A DNA stretch of 34,638 nucleotides from Periconia sp. R9002 (GCA_023627715.1 JAMAHW010000175.1:1-34638); one strand, 5' to 3'. Counted from the stretch's first letter, positions 9,202-20,577 are shown. The notes: generated by a model from the letters alone, not told the origin. Numbers and translations: made by a program.

Positions 9202-11080
9202 TTAGACAACGTCCGAAAGAGTGCCGTTGGTATGGCTGGTGTGGCGGCATCGGTTGCCAAGTAAACCAAAGCCTGGATTAAAAAAGATTTGTACCGTAGC
9301 CCCTTGGGCGGTAATAAAGAGACAATTTTGATCGTCTAACTTATGCGAGATTTCGTCCTGCAGCGCTTCTATGTCGATGATAGACGCTGTCTTGTGCTTC
9401 AACAGCTCCTTCGTTTCTTCGACTGGAAACCATCTAATACCATAACCAAGCTCTTTCGAAGCATTTTTAGGTGATGTTATCAATTTATCTGTCGCGTACT
9501 CTATGTAAATCTCAAGGGGTCCTGCGGTATGGAGCTGTAATCTGTGGTCCAATGCAGCGCTGTTTGATAGCAGTCTGCCCTGAACAAGTTTCTCGCTGTC
9601 ATTGGCCGTACTACTGGATGGAAGTAGCTGAGGACTACATAAGTCTCGAAGATCCGGAGGTAAAACAATCCGATTCGACGGCTCGATGTTGACGTCATCT
9701 TTTGCTACCGTGGTGGCAGTTTCCATGCCTAACAAGGGGCTGCCACTCTGTATATTCTCCAATGACTTGACGAGCGCTCGGGTCCTTGGTGGTACTAAAG
9801 AGTCAACTCCTGCAGTCGTCTCATCCGTTAGATGAGCCCGCATAGCGTCCTTCTCCCTTCTGATGACCTCTGACAACGCGAAACTGCGCAGTGTTGATGT
9901 AGATGTTGGCAGTGTAAGCAGTGTGCTCTCGTTCGGATCCGGGTAAACAGTCTTCTGCTGCCTCAAGTGAAGCGTCCTGAGGCTGTTCTTGACACTGTTT
10001 TCTAGCACCGAATTGAATTTTGGTTCCATATCTTTGAGCTTCGGAATAAGTGGCAATCGCCATCCAGGATACAGTCGCCCGTGATATCGAGGCACATGCA
10101 TCTTCCCATGCATGCGAATGAAAGCGTTGCAAAGAAAGCAGGCGTCCTTGCTAGAACAAATAACTCGAGGCGGCAGGTTGGAGGCATTGAGTTCACAAAA
10201 GGAAAGAATCTGGATTTCGGCATGTATTTTTGCTTCCTTCAACGTTTTTTTGGTTTGATTGACAAACTGATCGTTAGCTTGCACTTCTGTGGTGTTAAGC
10301 AAGCGGCAAATGCGGCTAAGGTCCATCTGTCGATCGACTGCGTCGATTCTCGCAACTGTGGATGAGAGGCTTGGGGTATACTTGTCAACCGGAACCCGTA
10401 GGAAAGCTTCTTTAGGTAGATTGATAGGTACATCTTTGGCTCTCTCCAAGAATAACGTGGCAGCTGGAAGATGCTTGCCTAGCTTCTCGCTTTCGAGCTG
10501 AGCGAGAGATTTTATAGCTCCTAGCAAGACATTCTTGATGGGTTGCTTCAATGTTTTCCGATTATTGGCCACTAATCGTAGACGACACAGGATGCGGCGC
10601 GAGCACATGGATATAATTGCAGTGAAGATGTTGTCCTCGACGTTTTGAGCATTATCTCCTTCTCAAGTTGATCAGCAAAGAAAGAGAAAGAGAACTCTAC
10701 AACTACCCACCGTTTGACACGTCTGATAAGATGGCAAAGATTCTTTCGAATCCCTGCTTTAACTCCTGTAGGACTTGATTACCATCACTCCACTTGATTC
10801 TGTTCACAGCTAGCAGTACGCTCAAGGATAATGATTCGGGGTCCTCTTTGACACAGAGAGCAGGAATGTGGTTTGGATCATCGACCGTATTAGAAAGGAA
10901 AGCAAGTGTGCCAACTAAACTCTGCTCTCTGGTAAAAGATAAGGTATAGCCTGCTTGATGAAGCGGAAGGTTATCAGTTGAGTTAGACGAAGGTCGAGTA
11001 GGAACGGAATGGAAAAGGTGGAGAAGAGCAATGTTCTCAGCGCGGACAATTGCAGGAGACAGAAGATTATTTGATGCCAT
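9202..11080 (-). CDS. OTT_1508-type deaminase family protein, two exons
   Basis: Exons 11080-10711 and 10658-9202 flank a 52-bp intron (10659-10710, GTGGGT..AAG, CTGAT branch-like site); the product is 608 residues. The cytidine-deaminase-like zinc site is clear: HAEIQIL at 269-275 (H269, E271) and CSSKDACFLC at 291-300 (C297, C300). It is followed by FIRMHGKMHVPRYHGRLYPGW, a block characteristic of the fungal branch of the OTT_1508-like family. The family descends from deaminases used as toxins/effectors in bacterial conflict; its fungal substrate is, to my knowledge, not established. The N-terminal exon (MASNNLLSPAIVRAENIALL) is also family-typical, so the gene looks complete. It is divergent from the dynamin-like gene. 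All zinc ligands are present, so it may be active. Confidence 0.85.
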
Positions 11081-12206
11081 TGAATAAGGAGCAATTCGAT
11101 CACCACACGTGGTGAGATGTTTCGCTTAGCAGTTGTGCTCTCCGAGTAGGACACCATGCCTTGGCAGTTGAGCAATTGAGGACCTCGCCAACCTGAAGCG
11201 GGTTTCGCAGCTCGCTCGTCAATCTATATGCCCAAGAGAGATACCGTCGCGTAATGGGCTTAGCGCTAATGATGAAAGACTGGCCAATCCATGGACAAGA
11301 CGACGAAAGAAGCAAAGGGCCTGCTAGTGACGTGCCAATAGTGCAGTTATAAAGCGGTAAAGTCAGTTACCGCCCCTGCACTTTATGTTTGCTTGATCAA
11401 GCTTCCGCAGATCCTGTCCTGGTTCCCGTTATGGAGCCGTTGTTGAGCCGTTCCTAATCGCTACTATTTTCAGGCATAGCTCAGCTGTGCCCCACCAAAG
11501 GAACTGTTTTGAAGCGCGTTGCAGCGCCCTGCCAAGCCATACGCTATCTAGGGGTGGAATACTTTCCGGCTATGCTCCGAGCATTGTAGTTGTCCACAGG
11601 AGCACGGTCAGTGTTGGGTGTGCATCTGGTCGAGTGTATTTTGTGGGCTTTGATTTCAGTCATTTTTCTCCGCCAGCACCCACCCACCTTCGTTGTAGAG
11701 GAAATCATTTTATGCTCGAATAGATAACAACTAATAAGTGTCTACTGTTGGATCACTAGTGCAATAGCTTTATGTTTCTGTTGTGGTGTATTAATATCTG
11801 AGCGATCTTGTGGGTGTGACAAATGAACCGAGTGGCAATGAGCTTCGCGAATGCGCCACGGAGCTTGCTAGATAACAGCAGTTAGCAGAAGCAGTGTCCA
11901 TTGTTTGGTTGCGGGAATAAGAAGGCGAGCTTGTGGAGTAATTAGAATGTGATCATCACACGGCACTGTGGGGATCCGAAAAACCTTATTTAGAACCAGT
12001 TAGCGGCAGATATTTAGGTGCAAATGCACATATGGTTATACTGAAGCAGCGGTGAGATGAAAAGCAACTGCACAAGTTCAAGTGCCTTCCTCTACAGAGC
12101 ATATATTGCACTTGGCGCGATACGCAGCACGTACGCTTTATATAACACTACTGCTCTTGCAACTACAACCACGCCTACCAGCACTTCAATCAACACTTCA
12201 TTCAGC
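11081..12206. promoter_or_regulatory. Divergent intergenic region between deaminase and dynamin genes
   Basis: This 1.1-kb gap holds the promoters of the minus-strand deaminase and the plus-strand dynamin-like GTPase. I find no convincing gene; a short open frame at 11487-11723 has no family resemblance. ATG 12057 would extend the dynamin N-terminus by 50 low-complexity residues, and I treat that stretch as untranslated. Confidence 0.45.
12137..12146 (+). promoter_or_regulatory. Possible TATA element of the dynamin-like gene
   Basis: TTTATATAAC lies 61 bp upstream of the ATG at 12207 and is followed by a C/A-rich leader. Its position fits a TATA box for a transcript starting between it and 12207, which argues against the upstream ATG at 12057. 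Prediction only. Confidence 0.35.
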
Positions 12207-14562
12207 ATGCCAATGAATACTCCAAACAACTCCGACTATGATGATAGTGATACTCCTATCTTACCAGTTGCTATTGATCCCGATGCAATCACCACAAGCT
12301 CTCTCAAGGCTCTTCAGTCGACAGATCAACGCAAGGTCATGGACATCGTAGACAAGCTTCGACGCACCGGTTTAAGCGGCATTGTTGGCCTTCCCCAACT
12401 CGTTGTTTGCGGCGATCAGTCGAGTGGGAAGAGCTCTGTTCTGGAGGCAATCACCGAAATTCCGTTTCCACGTAAAGAAAATCTATGCACGCGTTTCGCC
12501 ACAGAGATCATCTTGCGCCGCTCACCCTCCTCAACCATATCAATCACGATAAATCCCGACAAAAATCGCCCGAAGCAGGAGATTACGAAATTAAAATCAT
12601 TCCATAAGTCAATTACCAACTTTGCTGAACTTCCGGATATCATCGAAGAAGCCACTCAAGTCATGGGACTTGGCCGTGTTGGCGAAATCAACTCTCGCGC
12701 CTTCTCTCGTGATGTGCTTTCTGTTGAGATTTGCGGACCGGATCGGCCTCAGCTGTAAGTGTCCATGAAGCTAAGTTCAGCTACTATAAGCTAACATTCG
12801 TTCTAGTACATTAGTTGATCTTCCTGGTTTAATCCACGCTACGAATAAGGCTCAAACGGAGGCTGACAAGGAGCTCATACTTAATCTTGTCAAAGATTAC
12901 ATGAAGAACCCACGCACTATCATCCTTGCTGTTGTCTCTGCGAAGAACGATGTAAGTATGCCTTCCTTCGTCAAATGCGCGCTAACAGCCTAGTTTGCGA
13001 ATCAAATTATTCTCGATCATTGTAAAAACATCGATAGCAAGCGCGAGCGAACCCTAGGCATCGTTACTAAGCCTGACTATTTACGTGAAGGAAGTCAAAA
13101 CGAAGCTGATTGGATAGAGCTTGCGCAGAACAAGAATATTCACTTCAAGCTGGGGTGGCATATGCTCAAAAATCGTTCGGACGAGCAGATGGGTTTTAGC
13201 TTCAAGCAGCGAAACGAGTCTGAAGCATTGTTCTTCAGCAAGGGTCGTTACAACGAGCTTCCAAGGGAAAGTGTTGGTATCGATTCCCTGCGTGAACGAC
13301 TTAGCAAGTTGCTGCTCAGTCATCTCATCAAAGAACTCCCTAATCTGCAGGGCGAAATGGCGGCTAAATACCAGAACACTCTGGACGATATTGAGAAGCT
13401 GGGGGAAAAGCGCAGTACAATCTTCGAGCAGCGGATGATGCTTATGAAGATAAGTATGCAAACTCACGATATAATCAAGTCTGCCGTTAAGGGCTCCTAC
13501 GAGCACGACTTTTTTGGTTGTGTTGCTATCGACGCAGCTGTAGATTCAGCTGAGAACATTCGTCGCTTCCGCGCAGTCATTCAACATTTGAACATTAAGT
13601 TCGCGGATAACATGCATCTACGGGGGCACAAATACACTATCGACTCCAACCCTGAAGATGATGACTCGGACGTGGAAATTGACGACAAAGCTAAGAATGA
13701 GCCGGACGATCTTGAGAGTTTACCTACTTCCGTTTTTCTCCCGAAGCCAAAGTCCTTCACTCGCGATGAGGCTATCAGCTGGGTGCAGAAGGTTTTAGAA
13801 CGCTCCCGTGGTACTGAACTACCGGGAAATGCCAACTCAATGCTGATCAGCCAGTTATTCTGGGAGCAGCCTCAGCCTTGGCAGCAGATCGCTTCAGAGC
13901 ACATTACCAGTGTTGCTAAGAAGTGTAAGGAGTTCGTTGATGCAGTTCTCCAGCATACTGCTCCATCTGAATTCCATGGTCGACTTACAAGTATCAGTGT
14001 CGATGCTGCTCTGAAGAATGCGCTCGAAGAATGCAAGGATGAGCTACGCAAGATCATCGCTGATCAGTCGCGTGATCCAATGACATACAATCATTACTAC
14101 ACTACGACAATCCAAAAAATGCGCCAACGAAAGCATCAATCGATAGGGAAGAAAGTTAGACATGAATCAGAAGCAAGTTACCAGCACACGGGCGGAAACC
14201 CCGTCACCCTTTTGAACCCTGCCAAGATGGAGAAGTCTTTTGAAGATGCGCTCGAGAAGAACATGGACAAATTTTCCTCACAAGAGGCTCTCGACAACCA
14301 GCGTGCCTACTACAAAGACGAGATCAAGTACTTTATTAATGCTGTATGCAAAGCTGCCGTGGAGCGTCATTTGGTCTCTTCTCTGGCAGAGATCATTCTT
14401 TCCCCCTTGATAATTACCAAACTGACGGACAAGCAAATTGAATTCATCGCTGCTGAACCTCCTGAGGTTACACAGCAACGTGACTATCTTGAGAGTCGTA
14501 AGGTCATGCTTGAGAATGGCATGGATACCTTCCGAGAGGCGATGGGTGGACTTGGACGCTAA
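12207..14562 (+). CDS. Dynamin-like (Mx/DRP-type) GTPase, three exons
   Basis: Exons 12207-12754, 12807-12951 and 12994-14562 are split by introns of 52 and 42 bp, both GTAAGT..TAG with GCTAAC branch sites; the product is 753 residues. GTPase motifs: G1 GDQSSGKSS (69-77), G2 within TRFATE (95-100), G3 DLPG (187-190), G4 TKPD (256-259). A long helical middle/stalk follows, and the end (YYKDEIKYFINAVCK ... MLENGMDTFREAM) looks like a GTPase effector domain, so the protein is full-length. It lacks a PH domain and a Pro-rich tail, as in the Mx-like fungal group. Such proteins self-assemble on membranes or nucleoprotein; this subgroup is expanded in filamentous fungi with unknown roles. ATG 12057 would give 803 residues. 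It is divergent from the deaminase. Confidence 0.93.
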
Positions 14563-15419
14563 ATCTTCCGCTAATGTCCCACGGTTGAGAATTAGTGAGA
14601 AGAAGATCGTGGTTTGACTATGGCCAATATAAGAAGTCATTGCTTCTCGAATAAAAATGCATCCCGCTAAATACCTCTCCGTCAACTCTCAAAGTGTCGT
14701 CATTCATATGGCACCGGTATCAACGGTCCATGTTTTCAACCTGTACCAAAATGACAAAAGCGCAGCTGCCTTAAAGCCTCTCCTAGAAACTAACATTACA
14801 ATCAAGATCATTTTCGATGCTCGTATGCCGGCAAAATTTCTCTTCGATTGCTCTAGTGTCAAATTAGCTAATAAGGTACGATGCACTCAATATCGTGCTA
14901 AGGGCCTATATTATATGAGAGACTTAGGTCCGTACCGAACAAGCTTATATATACGAAATAACAATGACGGAACTAGTCTTACGTCGGAGCGACAATGGCT
15001 AGGAATAGCTTGCGGGGCTTGACAAACACATCATACAATACTCGAATCTTAACGTTAATGAAACTATGGTCGGCAACACAAATAGTAGCTTCAGGCCGGA
15101 TAAGAAAATTTGCCACTCCCCAGTCTTGTGGAAAAAATACTATAATCAGTTGATCAGCTGACGCTTTAGATTCAAAGGGTCATTTGGAATTATAATGATT
15201 CGCGAAGCTACACAGAAGTAATTAAAAGTAACACGCGGTGAGAAGCACAAAGGAGACGATACAGATAGCACGAGAAGTAGCTAGTACAGAGACACCATTA
15301 AAGAGACTTCAGAACCTTGGAATGATGTTATGATGGATGCGATTATTAGGGGCGGGTTCTCGGGTGGTGCGGAACATTAGGCTCGGTTCAAAGTGTTATG
15401 ATAGTGACGCTAGAAGCCG
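14563..15419. other. Intergenic, AT-rich, mostly decayed sequence
   Basis: This 857-bp gap lies downstream of the dynamin gene. Apart from the possible exonuclease remnant at 14657-15022, I recognise nothing. The high A+T content and absence of long frames fit a graveyard of old copies. Confidence 0.5.
14657..15022 (+). pseudogene. Possible remnant of a fungal 3'-5' exonuclease (DEDD) protein
   Basis: An open frame of 121 codons contains VHVFNLYQNDKSAAALKPLL followed by ETNITIKIIFDARMPAKFLF. This resembles the strand-helix-strand region of fungal DEDD exonuclease-like proteins, where a similar run ends in a D-x-R-x-D-type motif. The catalytic DxE start and the downstream conserved segments are missing, and the last ~50 codons look random. 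I consider it a degraded fragment; the resemblance is weak and could be chance. Confidence 0.28.
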
Positions 15420-16028
15420 CTAATCTGCTGGGGCATGTGCTTTCTTTTGGGAGTATCTCACTTCGAGGATGACACCCGGATACCACGCTTCATGCCCAAA
15501 TGAAGCGCCTGGTTCGTATTTCGGTCATTTAGTAAAAGAATCTTTCCCCGCTGGAAAGTGTATATCTATATACCTCGCAGGGTGTATTTTTTATGCAAAA
15601 GCTGCTGTGTCACCAGCTCCTTCGCGAATCGATTTCAGTTGATTGAATTGACATCCTCAACATGCGTGGTCAACAGTTCATACACCGTTCTAGGCATACC
15701 AACAACTACAGTATGCGATTGCTTTGTAGTCGTACCTACTGTTAGCTGCATTATCCGCCACGCATTGATCGAGCGGAGCTACCGTATCTTGTCTTTCACA
15801 AGTCCCGAGAACGCCTCTTCCTGCTGGAACCTGCGCTTTATCTCATCGTAGTCTCCTTGCGCGTGTTGAAACACTGCCCACGGGTCTCACTTGCTGTGTT
15901 CCCCTACGTAGATCTGCTTGAAAAGCGCGATTTTCGGCGGTCGGCGGGGGCGTCAAGGGGTGACCCGCAAAGCTCGAAAGCGATGTTTTCTTCTGGTCTT
16001 GTGTCACCGAATTATAGGATGTAGACAT
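15420..16028 (-). pseudogene. Decayed paralogue of the 7252-8473 PD-(D/E)XK gene
   Basis: The reverse strand from ATG 16028 gives SSFAGHPLTPPPT, matching SSFAKHPWTPPPT of the intact gene. After a frameshift come GDYDEIKR, VKDKIR, a conserved intron position, RYDY, then KYEPGASFGHEAWYPGV and ILEVRYSQKK matching the nuclease core. Several frameshifts and stops interrupt it, including a stop (TAG) soon after the core. The C-terminal exon is not recognisable beyond about 15420. Because the intron site is kept, it arose by DNA duplication, not retrocopying. It has the same orientation as the intact copy, with the deaminase and dynamin genes between them. Confidence 0.8.
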
Positions 16029-16253
16029 TACCGCATGTTGTACCGCGTTGCGAGGTTGTACGAGAGTTATTGCAAAGGAGGATTGAGGAATGGACGCTAC
16101 CGTAGTATGAATCTAGCGCATATCGGAGAACTTGTAGAAACTCCTTAACTTACCGTACTACACTTTATACCAACAACAACCACTACCCTTACGTGTAAGC
16201 GTGAGCTCTCCTTGTAAGAAACTGTCCAACGCTGCTTTCCCAAGCCGTTGAAT

Positions 16254-16317
16254 CATTGCCATCAACGCAAGGTTAGGGCAGGAACGGGTCGGCCATCCTC
16301 TATGCTGCTGGTGGCAA
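16254..16317 (+). repeat. Dispersed inverted-end repeat, copy B (full length)
   Basis: This 64-bp unit begins CATTGCCATC and ends GGTGGCAA, so its ends are inverted repeats. By hand alignment its 62-bp body differs from the reverse complement of copy C (20344-20407) at 11 positions with no gaps. The core is CAAGGTTAGGGCAGGAACGG then GTCGGCCATCC. Confidence 0.8.
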
Positions 16318-16611
16318 GCCAAAGTACTGTTGTTCCTAGGCTGCGTTTGATAATAATTTGTAAGCGAAGTTCTGTATTAAGCTATGCTGTTTTTGTACTA
16401 CACTTAACATGCTGCTTTACGGCCAGCTTATCTACTGCATCTGTATAACGCTATTGCGTGAGGCGCTTAATCTCCGTTCAAAGCATTCGGTGTTGTTCAT
16501 ACTTCCGACTACTCTAAGCTACAAGATTAACGCCTAAACGTGTTAACAGCATTAATATCCTTGTTTGCAGACCTAAAAATGTTAATGTAGAAGAAAGTTT
16601 GCTATATCATT

Positions 16612-16636
16612 CATACTAGGCCGACCCGCTCGCTGG
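16612..16636 (-). repeat. Dispersed repeat fragment F
   Basis: GGCCGACCCGCTC matches 13 bases of the reverse-oriented core, then identity stops. It faces copy B across about 300 bp. The match is short and could be a remnant or coincidence. Confidence 0.35.
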
Positions 16637-16902
16637 ACCCCCAGGCGCTTGACCCTGTCAAGCGTGCCGGCTGCGACTGACCAGCACCCCACCTCCATCA
16701 GTTCTCAGCTTCAGCCCATGCTATGGATACGTCGCCCTCCCCATGCATGCGCAACTGCCCTTCTCCTTCCTAAGAGGTGCCGACCCTCAGCCTGGTCGCC
16801 CTCAGGCGGCGCAGCAGCGTGCACAAGGCTGGCAACAAATCTCTCGCTCTCCCTTCACATCCACATGCAAGTGTAAGCGCGACTGCAACCGCAAGTCAGG
16901 AC

Positions 16903-19900
16903 ATGGAGCAAACAACAACGACCTCGACCAAGCACGGTGGAGAGCCAAATCCGCTCGACACGACCGGCCTCTGCCTGCTGTCCCTCGATGGCGGCGGTGT
17001 GCGTGGGCTCTCGACGCTCTACATTTTAAAGAGCATCATGGACCGACTAAGTCGAGAGCTGAAGAAAGACCCTCCACTAAAGCCATGCGAGGTGTTTGAC
17101 CTCATCGGGGGGACCAGTACCGGCGGGTAAGTACGTCTGTCTTCTGGCAAACGTAATCCATCCAACGTGTCTCCTAGTCTGATTGCCATCATGCTTGGCC
17201 GGCTCGAGATGAGCGTCGACGAATGCATCGACGCATACAGCGAGCTCGCCGCGGCCGTCTTCGGCGAGAAACTGCACCGCCTTCCAACCACATTTAAAGG
17301 GGAAGTCCAGTCGCGATTTGACTCGGCGAGACTGGAGAGTGCGATTCGAAAGGTGGTAGTCCAGGCTGGTGCGTCTGAAACTGCCCTATTCAACGACGGG
17401 ACGGAGCGCGGGTGCAGAACGTGAGTAATGTTCAACTTGTGCTAAGAGCCTGAGTTCTAACGAGAACAGCTTCGTGTGCTCTATCGACCGCGACACAAAA
17501 GATATAGTCCGTCTCCGGAGCTACAGCCTCCCTGACGAGCCAGTCATCCGCGTAACCGTTTGCAAGGCTGCCCTTGCGACGTCTGCGGCTACCACCTTCT
17601 TCGACCCAGTTAGCATCGGAGACCGCACCTTTGCTGATGGCGGTTTGGGTGCGAACAATCCAGTGGACGAGGTAGAAGGGGAGGCGGATAACATCTTGTG
17701 TTCGGAAACGGGAGACCTGAAGCCGCTAGTCAAGTGCTTCATATCTATTGGGACGGGCAACCCAGGCAAGAGGCCGTTTAAAGATGGCCTGCTCAAGTTC
17801 CTGACCGAGACGTTGGTGCAGATTGCAACTGAGACAGAGGCAACTGAGAGGAAGTTCATCGCTCGGTGGGCCAAGCACTACGACGAGAAGCGGTATTTCC
17901 GCTTTAATGTCGAGCAGGGACTGCAGAACATCAGGCTGGAGGAGTACAAGAAGAAGGGCGTGATCGAAGCCGCTTCGGAGGGGTATTTGGTTTACGTCGC
18001 ACAGAAGTTCAGGGTGCGTGACTGCATCCAGAACCTGCGGCTGAAGCAGAGTGTGTACATCGAAGACTTCGCGTAAATAGCAACACAACTCGACGCTAAC
18101 GCTCTGTAGACAGGACAGAGGCATCCTTTGCATTAGTTATCCAAGTAAGCACGATGTTGGTTTATCATGTCATGAAAGTGCTTAGTCTATGCAGGAATAT
18201 GAAAGGCGCCGTGCTGTACAAACCCATATGAGTAGGCTGTGTCCCCCTGCTATCTTATCCTTCTAACACTCCTATAGCTGTCAACAAGGCGTCCTGGACG
18301 GTTCCTTTTCAGAGAAACCAGAAATTTGTAGGTCGAGACGATCACCTCCATCGACTTGAAGATGCTCTCTTTACGAATCATCAACCACGAAAGATTGCAA
18401 TTGCTGGCTTAGGTGGCGTGGGCAAGACGCAGATTGCGCTTGAGCTAGTTTACCGCGCGAAAGAAAAACACCAAAACTGCTCGATTTTCTGGATAGCAGC
18501 CACTAACACCGAGAGCATTTACCAAGCCTTTGAAGAGATTGGCCAGCAGCTTGCTGTACCTGGAATGGAAGAAAGGCAAGCTGATATGAAGAAGCTGGTG
18601 CAGCGTCACTTAAGCCAGGAAAGCACGGGCCAGTGGCTGCTCGTAGTCGACAACATCGATGAAATGAACACATGGAACAATGAGTTAAAGCCCTATCTGC
18701 CTAAGAGCGATAAAGGTTGCGTTATTTGTACTACTCGAAGCAGGAAAGTTGGTGTCAAAATTGCTGCACAGAATGTGATTGAGGTGCAAGAGATGGATGA
18801 AAAGATGGCGATGCAGTTGCTTGCCAAATCCTTAATTAATAAGGAGCTCTTAACTAGCCATCAAGACGCGCTAAAGCTGCTCGATCAACTCACTTTCCTT
18901 CCACTTGCCATTGTGCAGGCGGCCACTTACATCAACGAGAATGGGATTGAGCTCTGGCAATATCTGTCGCTCCTAGACGAGCAGGAACCGGATGTGATCG
19001 ATCTCCTCAGCGAAGAGTTCGAAGATGAAGGAAGATACCAGGATGTCAAGAATCCCGTGGCAATCACGTGGCTGATATCGTTCGAACACATCCAGCGACT
19101 TGACCCACTTGCGGCAGAGTATCTGTCATTCATGTCGTGCGTCAACCCGAAAAATATCCCGCAGTCACTACTTCCGTCAGGGCAATCCCGGAAGAAGGAG
19201 ACGGATGCTATTGGGACGCTGAGCGCGTACTCTTTTGTCAGCAAACGGGTCGCAGATGGCGCTCTCGACGTCCACCGGCTGGTGCATCTTGCGATGCGGA
19301 ATTGGTTGAGGACGAAGGATCAGTGGCTTGTTTGGGCAGACAAGGCACTGGAGCGACTAGTCGAAGCCATCCCTCTTGGCGACCACGACAAGAGAGAGGT
19401 CTGGAAAGGCTGCTTACCTCATGCACATTATATTATACGCTGTACGGGCGACGAAAACGAGATCGGAAATAGGACTACGCTCCTTAGTAGAATGGCAGTA
19501 TGTTTGGTAGTTGAGGGAAGATACAATGAAGCGTCTAACGCTTTTACCCTCGTAGTGGGGACCCTGCAGCAAGTGCTGGGTGACGAGCATCCGAAGACGC
19601 TCGACAACAAGGGCAATTTAGCTTTGACATACGGACGTCAAGGGCGATATAAAGAGGCGGAAACTTTATATCTCCAAGTAATGGAGGCAAAAGCAAGAGT
19701 GCTGGGCAAAGATGATGCTGCTGTCTTAGTGACAAAGAGTAACTTGGCGACAACATACTACATGCAAGGGCGGTGGAAGGAAGCTGAAGAGCTGTATATG
19801 CAAGTAATAGAGACGAGCAAGAGGGTGCGTGGGGACGACCATCCTGACACGCTGCCTATTATGGGCAACCTAGCGTCAACATACAGCAGGCAAGGCCGGT

Positions 19901-20226
19901 GGAATGAGGCTGAAGAGCTGGAGGTGCAAGTAATAGAGATGAGCAAGAGGGTGCGTGGGGATGACCATCCTGACACGCTGACTATTATGGGCAACCTAGC
20001 GTCAACATACAGCATGCTAGGCCGGTGGAAAGAGGCTGAAGAGCTGTTTGTGCAAGTGATTGAGGCATTCAAGAGAGTGCTTGGGGAGGAGCACCCAAAC
20101 ACTTTGCACGCTATCAAGGATCTTGCGTACCTCAAACGTATCTCGGACACTCATCATCCGGACACAGGGTCGTTGCTTGAAGCATTAACTCAGCGGTTAA
20201 TGGGGGATATAGAGATAGAACATTAA
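16903..20226 (+). CDS. Patatin / NB-ARC / TPR NLR-like protein, six exons
   Basis: Exons 16903-17126, 17178-17420, 17470-18072, 18114-18144, 18195-18231 and 18278-20226 join in frame (introns 41-51 bp) to 1028 residues. The patatin phospholipase domain has SLDGGGVRG (27-35), GTSTG with nucleophile S72, and FADGGLGANNP with D212, a complete Ser-Asp dyad. The NB-ARC region starts FVGRDDHLHRLE (396-407); P-loop GLGGVGKT is 423-430, Walker B-like LLVVDNID 500-507, and LPLAIVQAATYI follows. TPRs of 42 residues fill about 826-993. This is a classic fungal NLR layout: the TPRs sense, NB-ARC oligomerises, patatin hydrolyses lipid. The two tiny exons (31 and 37 nt) bridge the domains; the exon 5 donor at 18232 (GTAGGC) is the least certain junction. 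No lesion is visible. A LINE lies about 180 bp downstream. Confidence 0.9.
19615..20118 (+). repeat. Four tandem 126-bp units encoding TPRs
   Basis: Units start at 19615, 19741, 19867 and 19993, each exactly 126 bp (42 codons). Units 2 and 3 are near-identical over long runs (for example AAGAGGGTGCGTGGGGA and CATCCTGACACGCTG), while unit 1 and the second half of unit 4 have diverged. The pattern is like the high-identity repeats of fungal NLRs that evolve by unit exchange. Confidence 0.9.
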
Positions 20227-20343
20227 CGCTGCTTTAGTTATAGAATACTAAGCTAGTGCTACTAGTGCCGAAATGGAAGCGTGAGGAATGTAAGCATGAT
20301 TATGAGTGATATCTAACGGATCTTTGAACAACATGACAGTGGA

Positions 20344-20407
20344 CATTGCCACCGCTAGCAGGGTGGATGGCCGATCCGCTCCTGCCCAGACCTTGTGTTG
20401 ATGGCAA
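20344..20407 (-). repeat. Dispersed inverted-end repeat, copy C (full length)
   Basis: On the plus strand it runs CATTGCCACCGC .. GATGGCAA, the reverse orientation of copies A and B. It lies between the NLR stop (20226) and the LINE 5' region, directly against the latter. The core reads TGGCCGATCCGCTCCTGCCC on the plus strand. Confidence 0.8.
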
Positions 20408-20577
20408 GACCGGCGCATACCTTGCTCTGGGGGCTCTCGTGAAAAGAAACAAAGTTGAGTTGGAAAAGTGGTATATCTATCTCGGACATTCTTTTACTCG
20501 AATCCCAGCAGCTCGCGTAACTAGTTCCCGCTGCAAGGCGGCCCGTGCGGATTACCGAACGTCGCGCCGGAGCCCCG

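Larger units (their letters stand above)
16029..16902. other. Intergenic 5' region of the patatin-NLR gene with repeat copies
   Basis: The 874-bp interval contains repeat copy B (16254-16317) and fragment F (16612-16636). Downstream of F the sequence becomes C-rich (16640-16900), fitting a promoter/5' UTR. An in-frame open stretch from 16777 lacks an ATG and is not taken as the start. Confidence 0.5.

Noticed and set aside
11487..11723. 78-codon ORF in the deaminase/dynamin promoter region
   Set aside because: No family resemblance and no splice context; probably chance.
12057..12206. Start of the dynamin-like protein at ATG 12057
   Set aside because: The added 50 residues are Thr/Ser-rich with no family match, and a TATA-like element at 12137 lies inside them; ATG 12207 fits better, though not proven.
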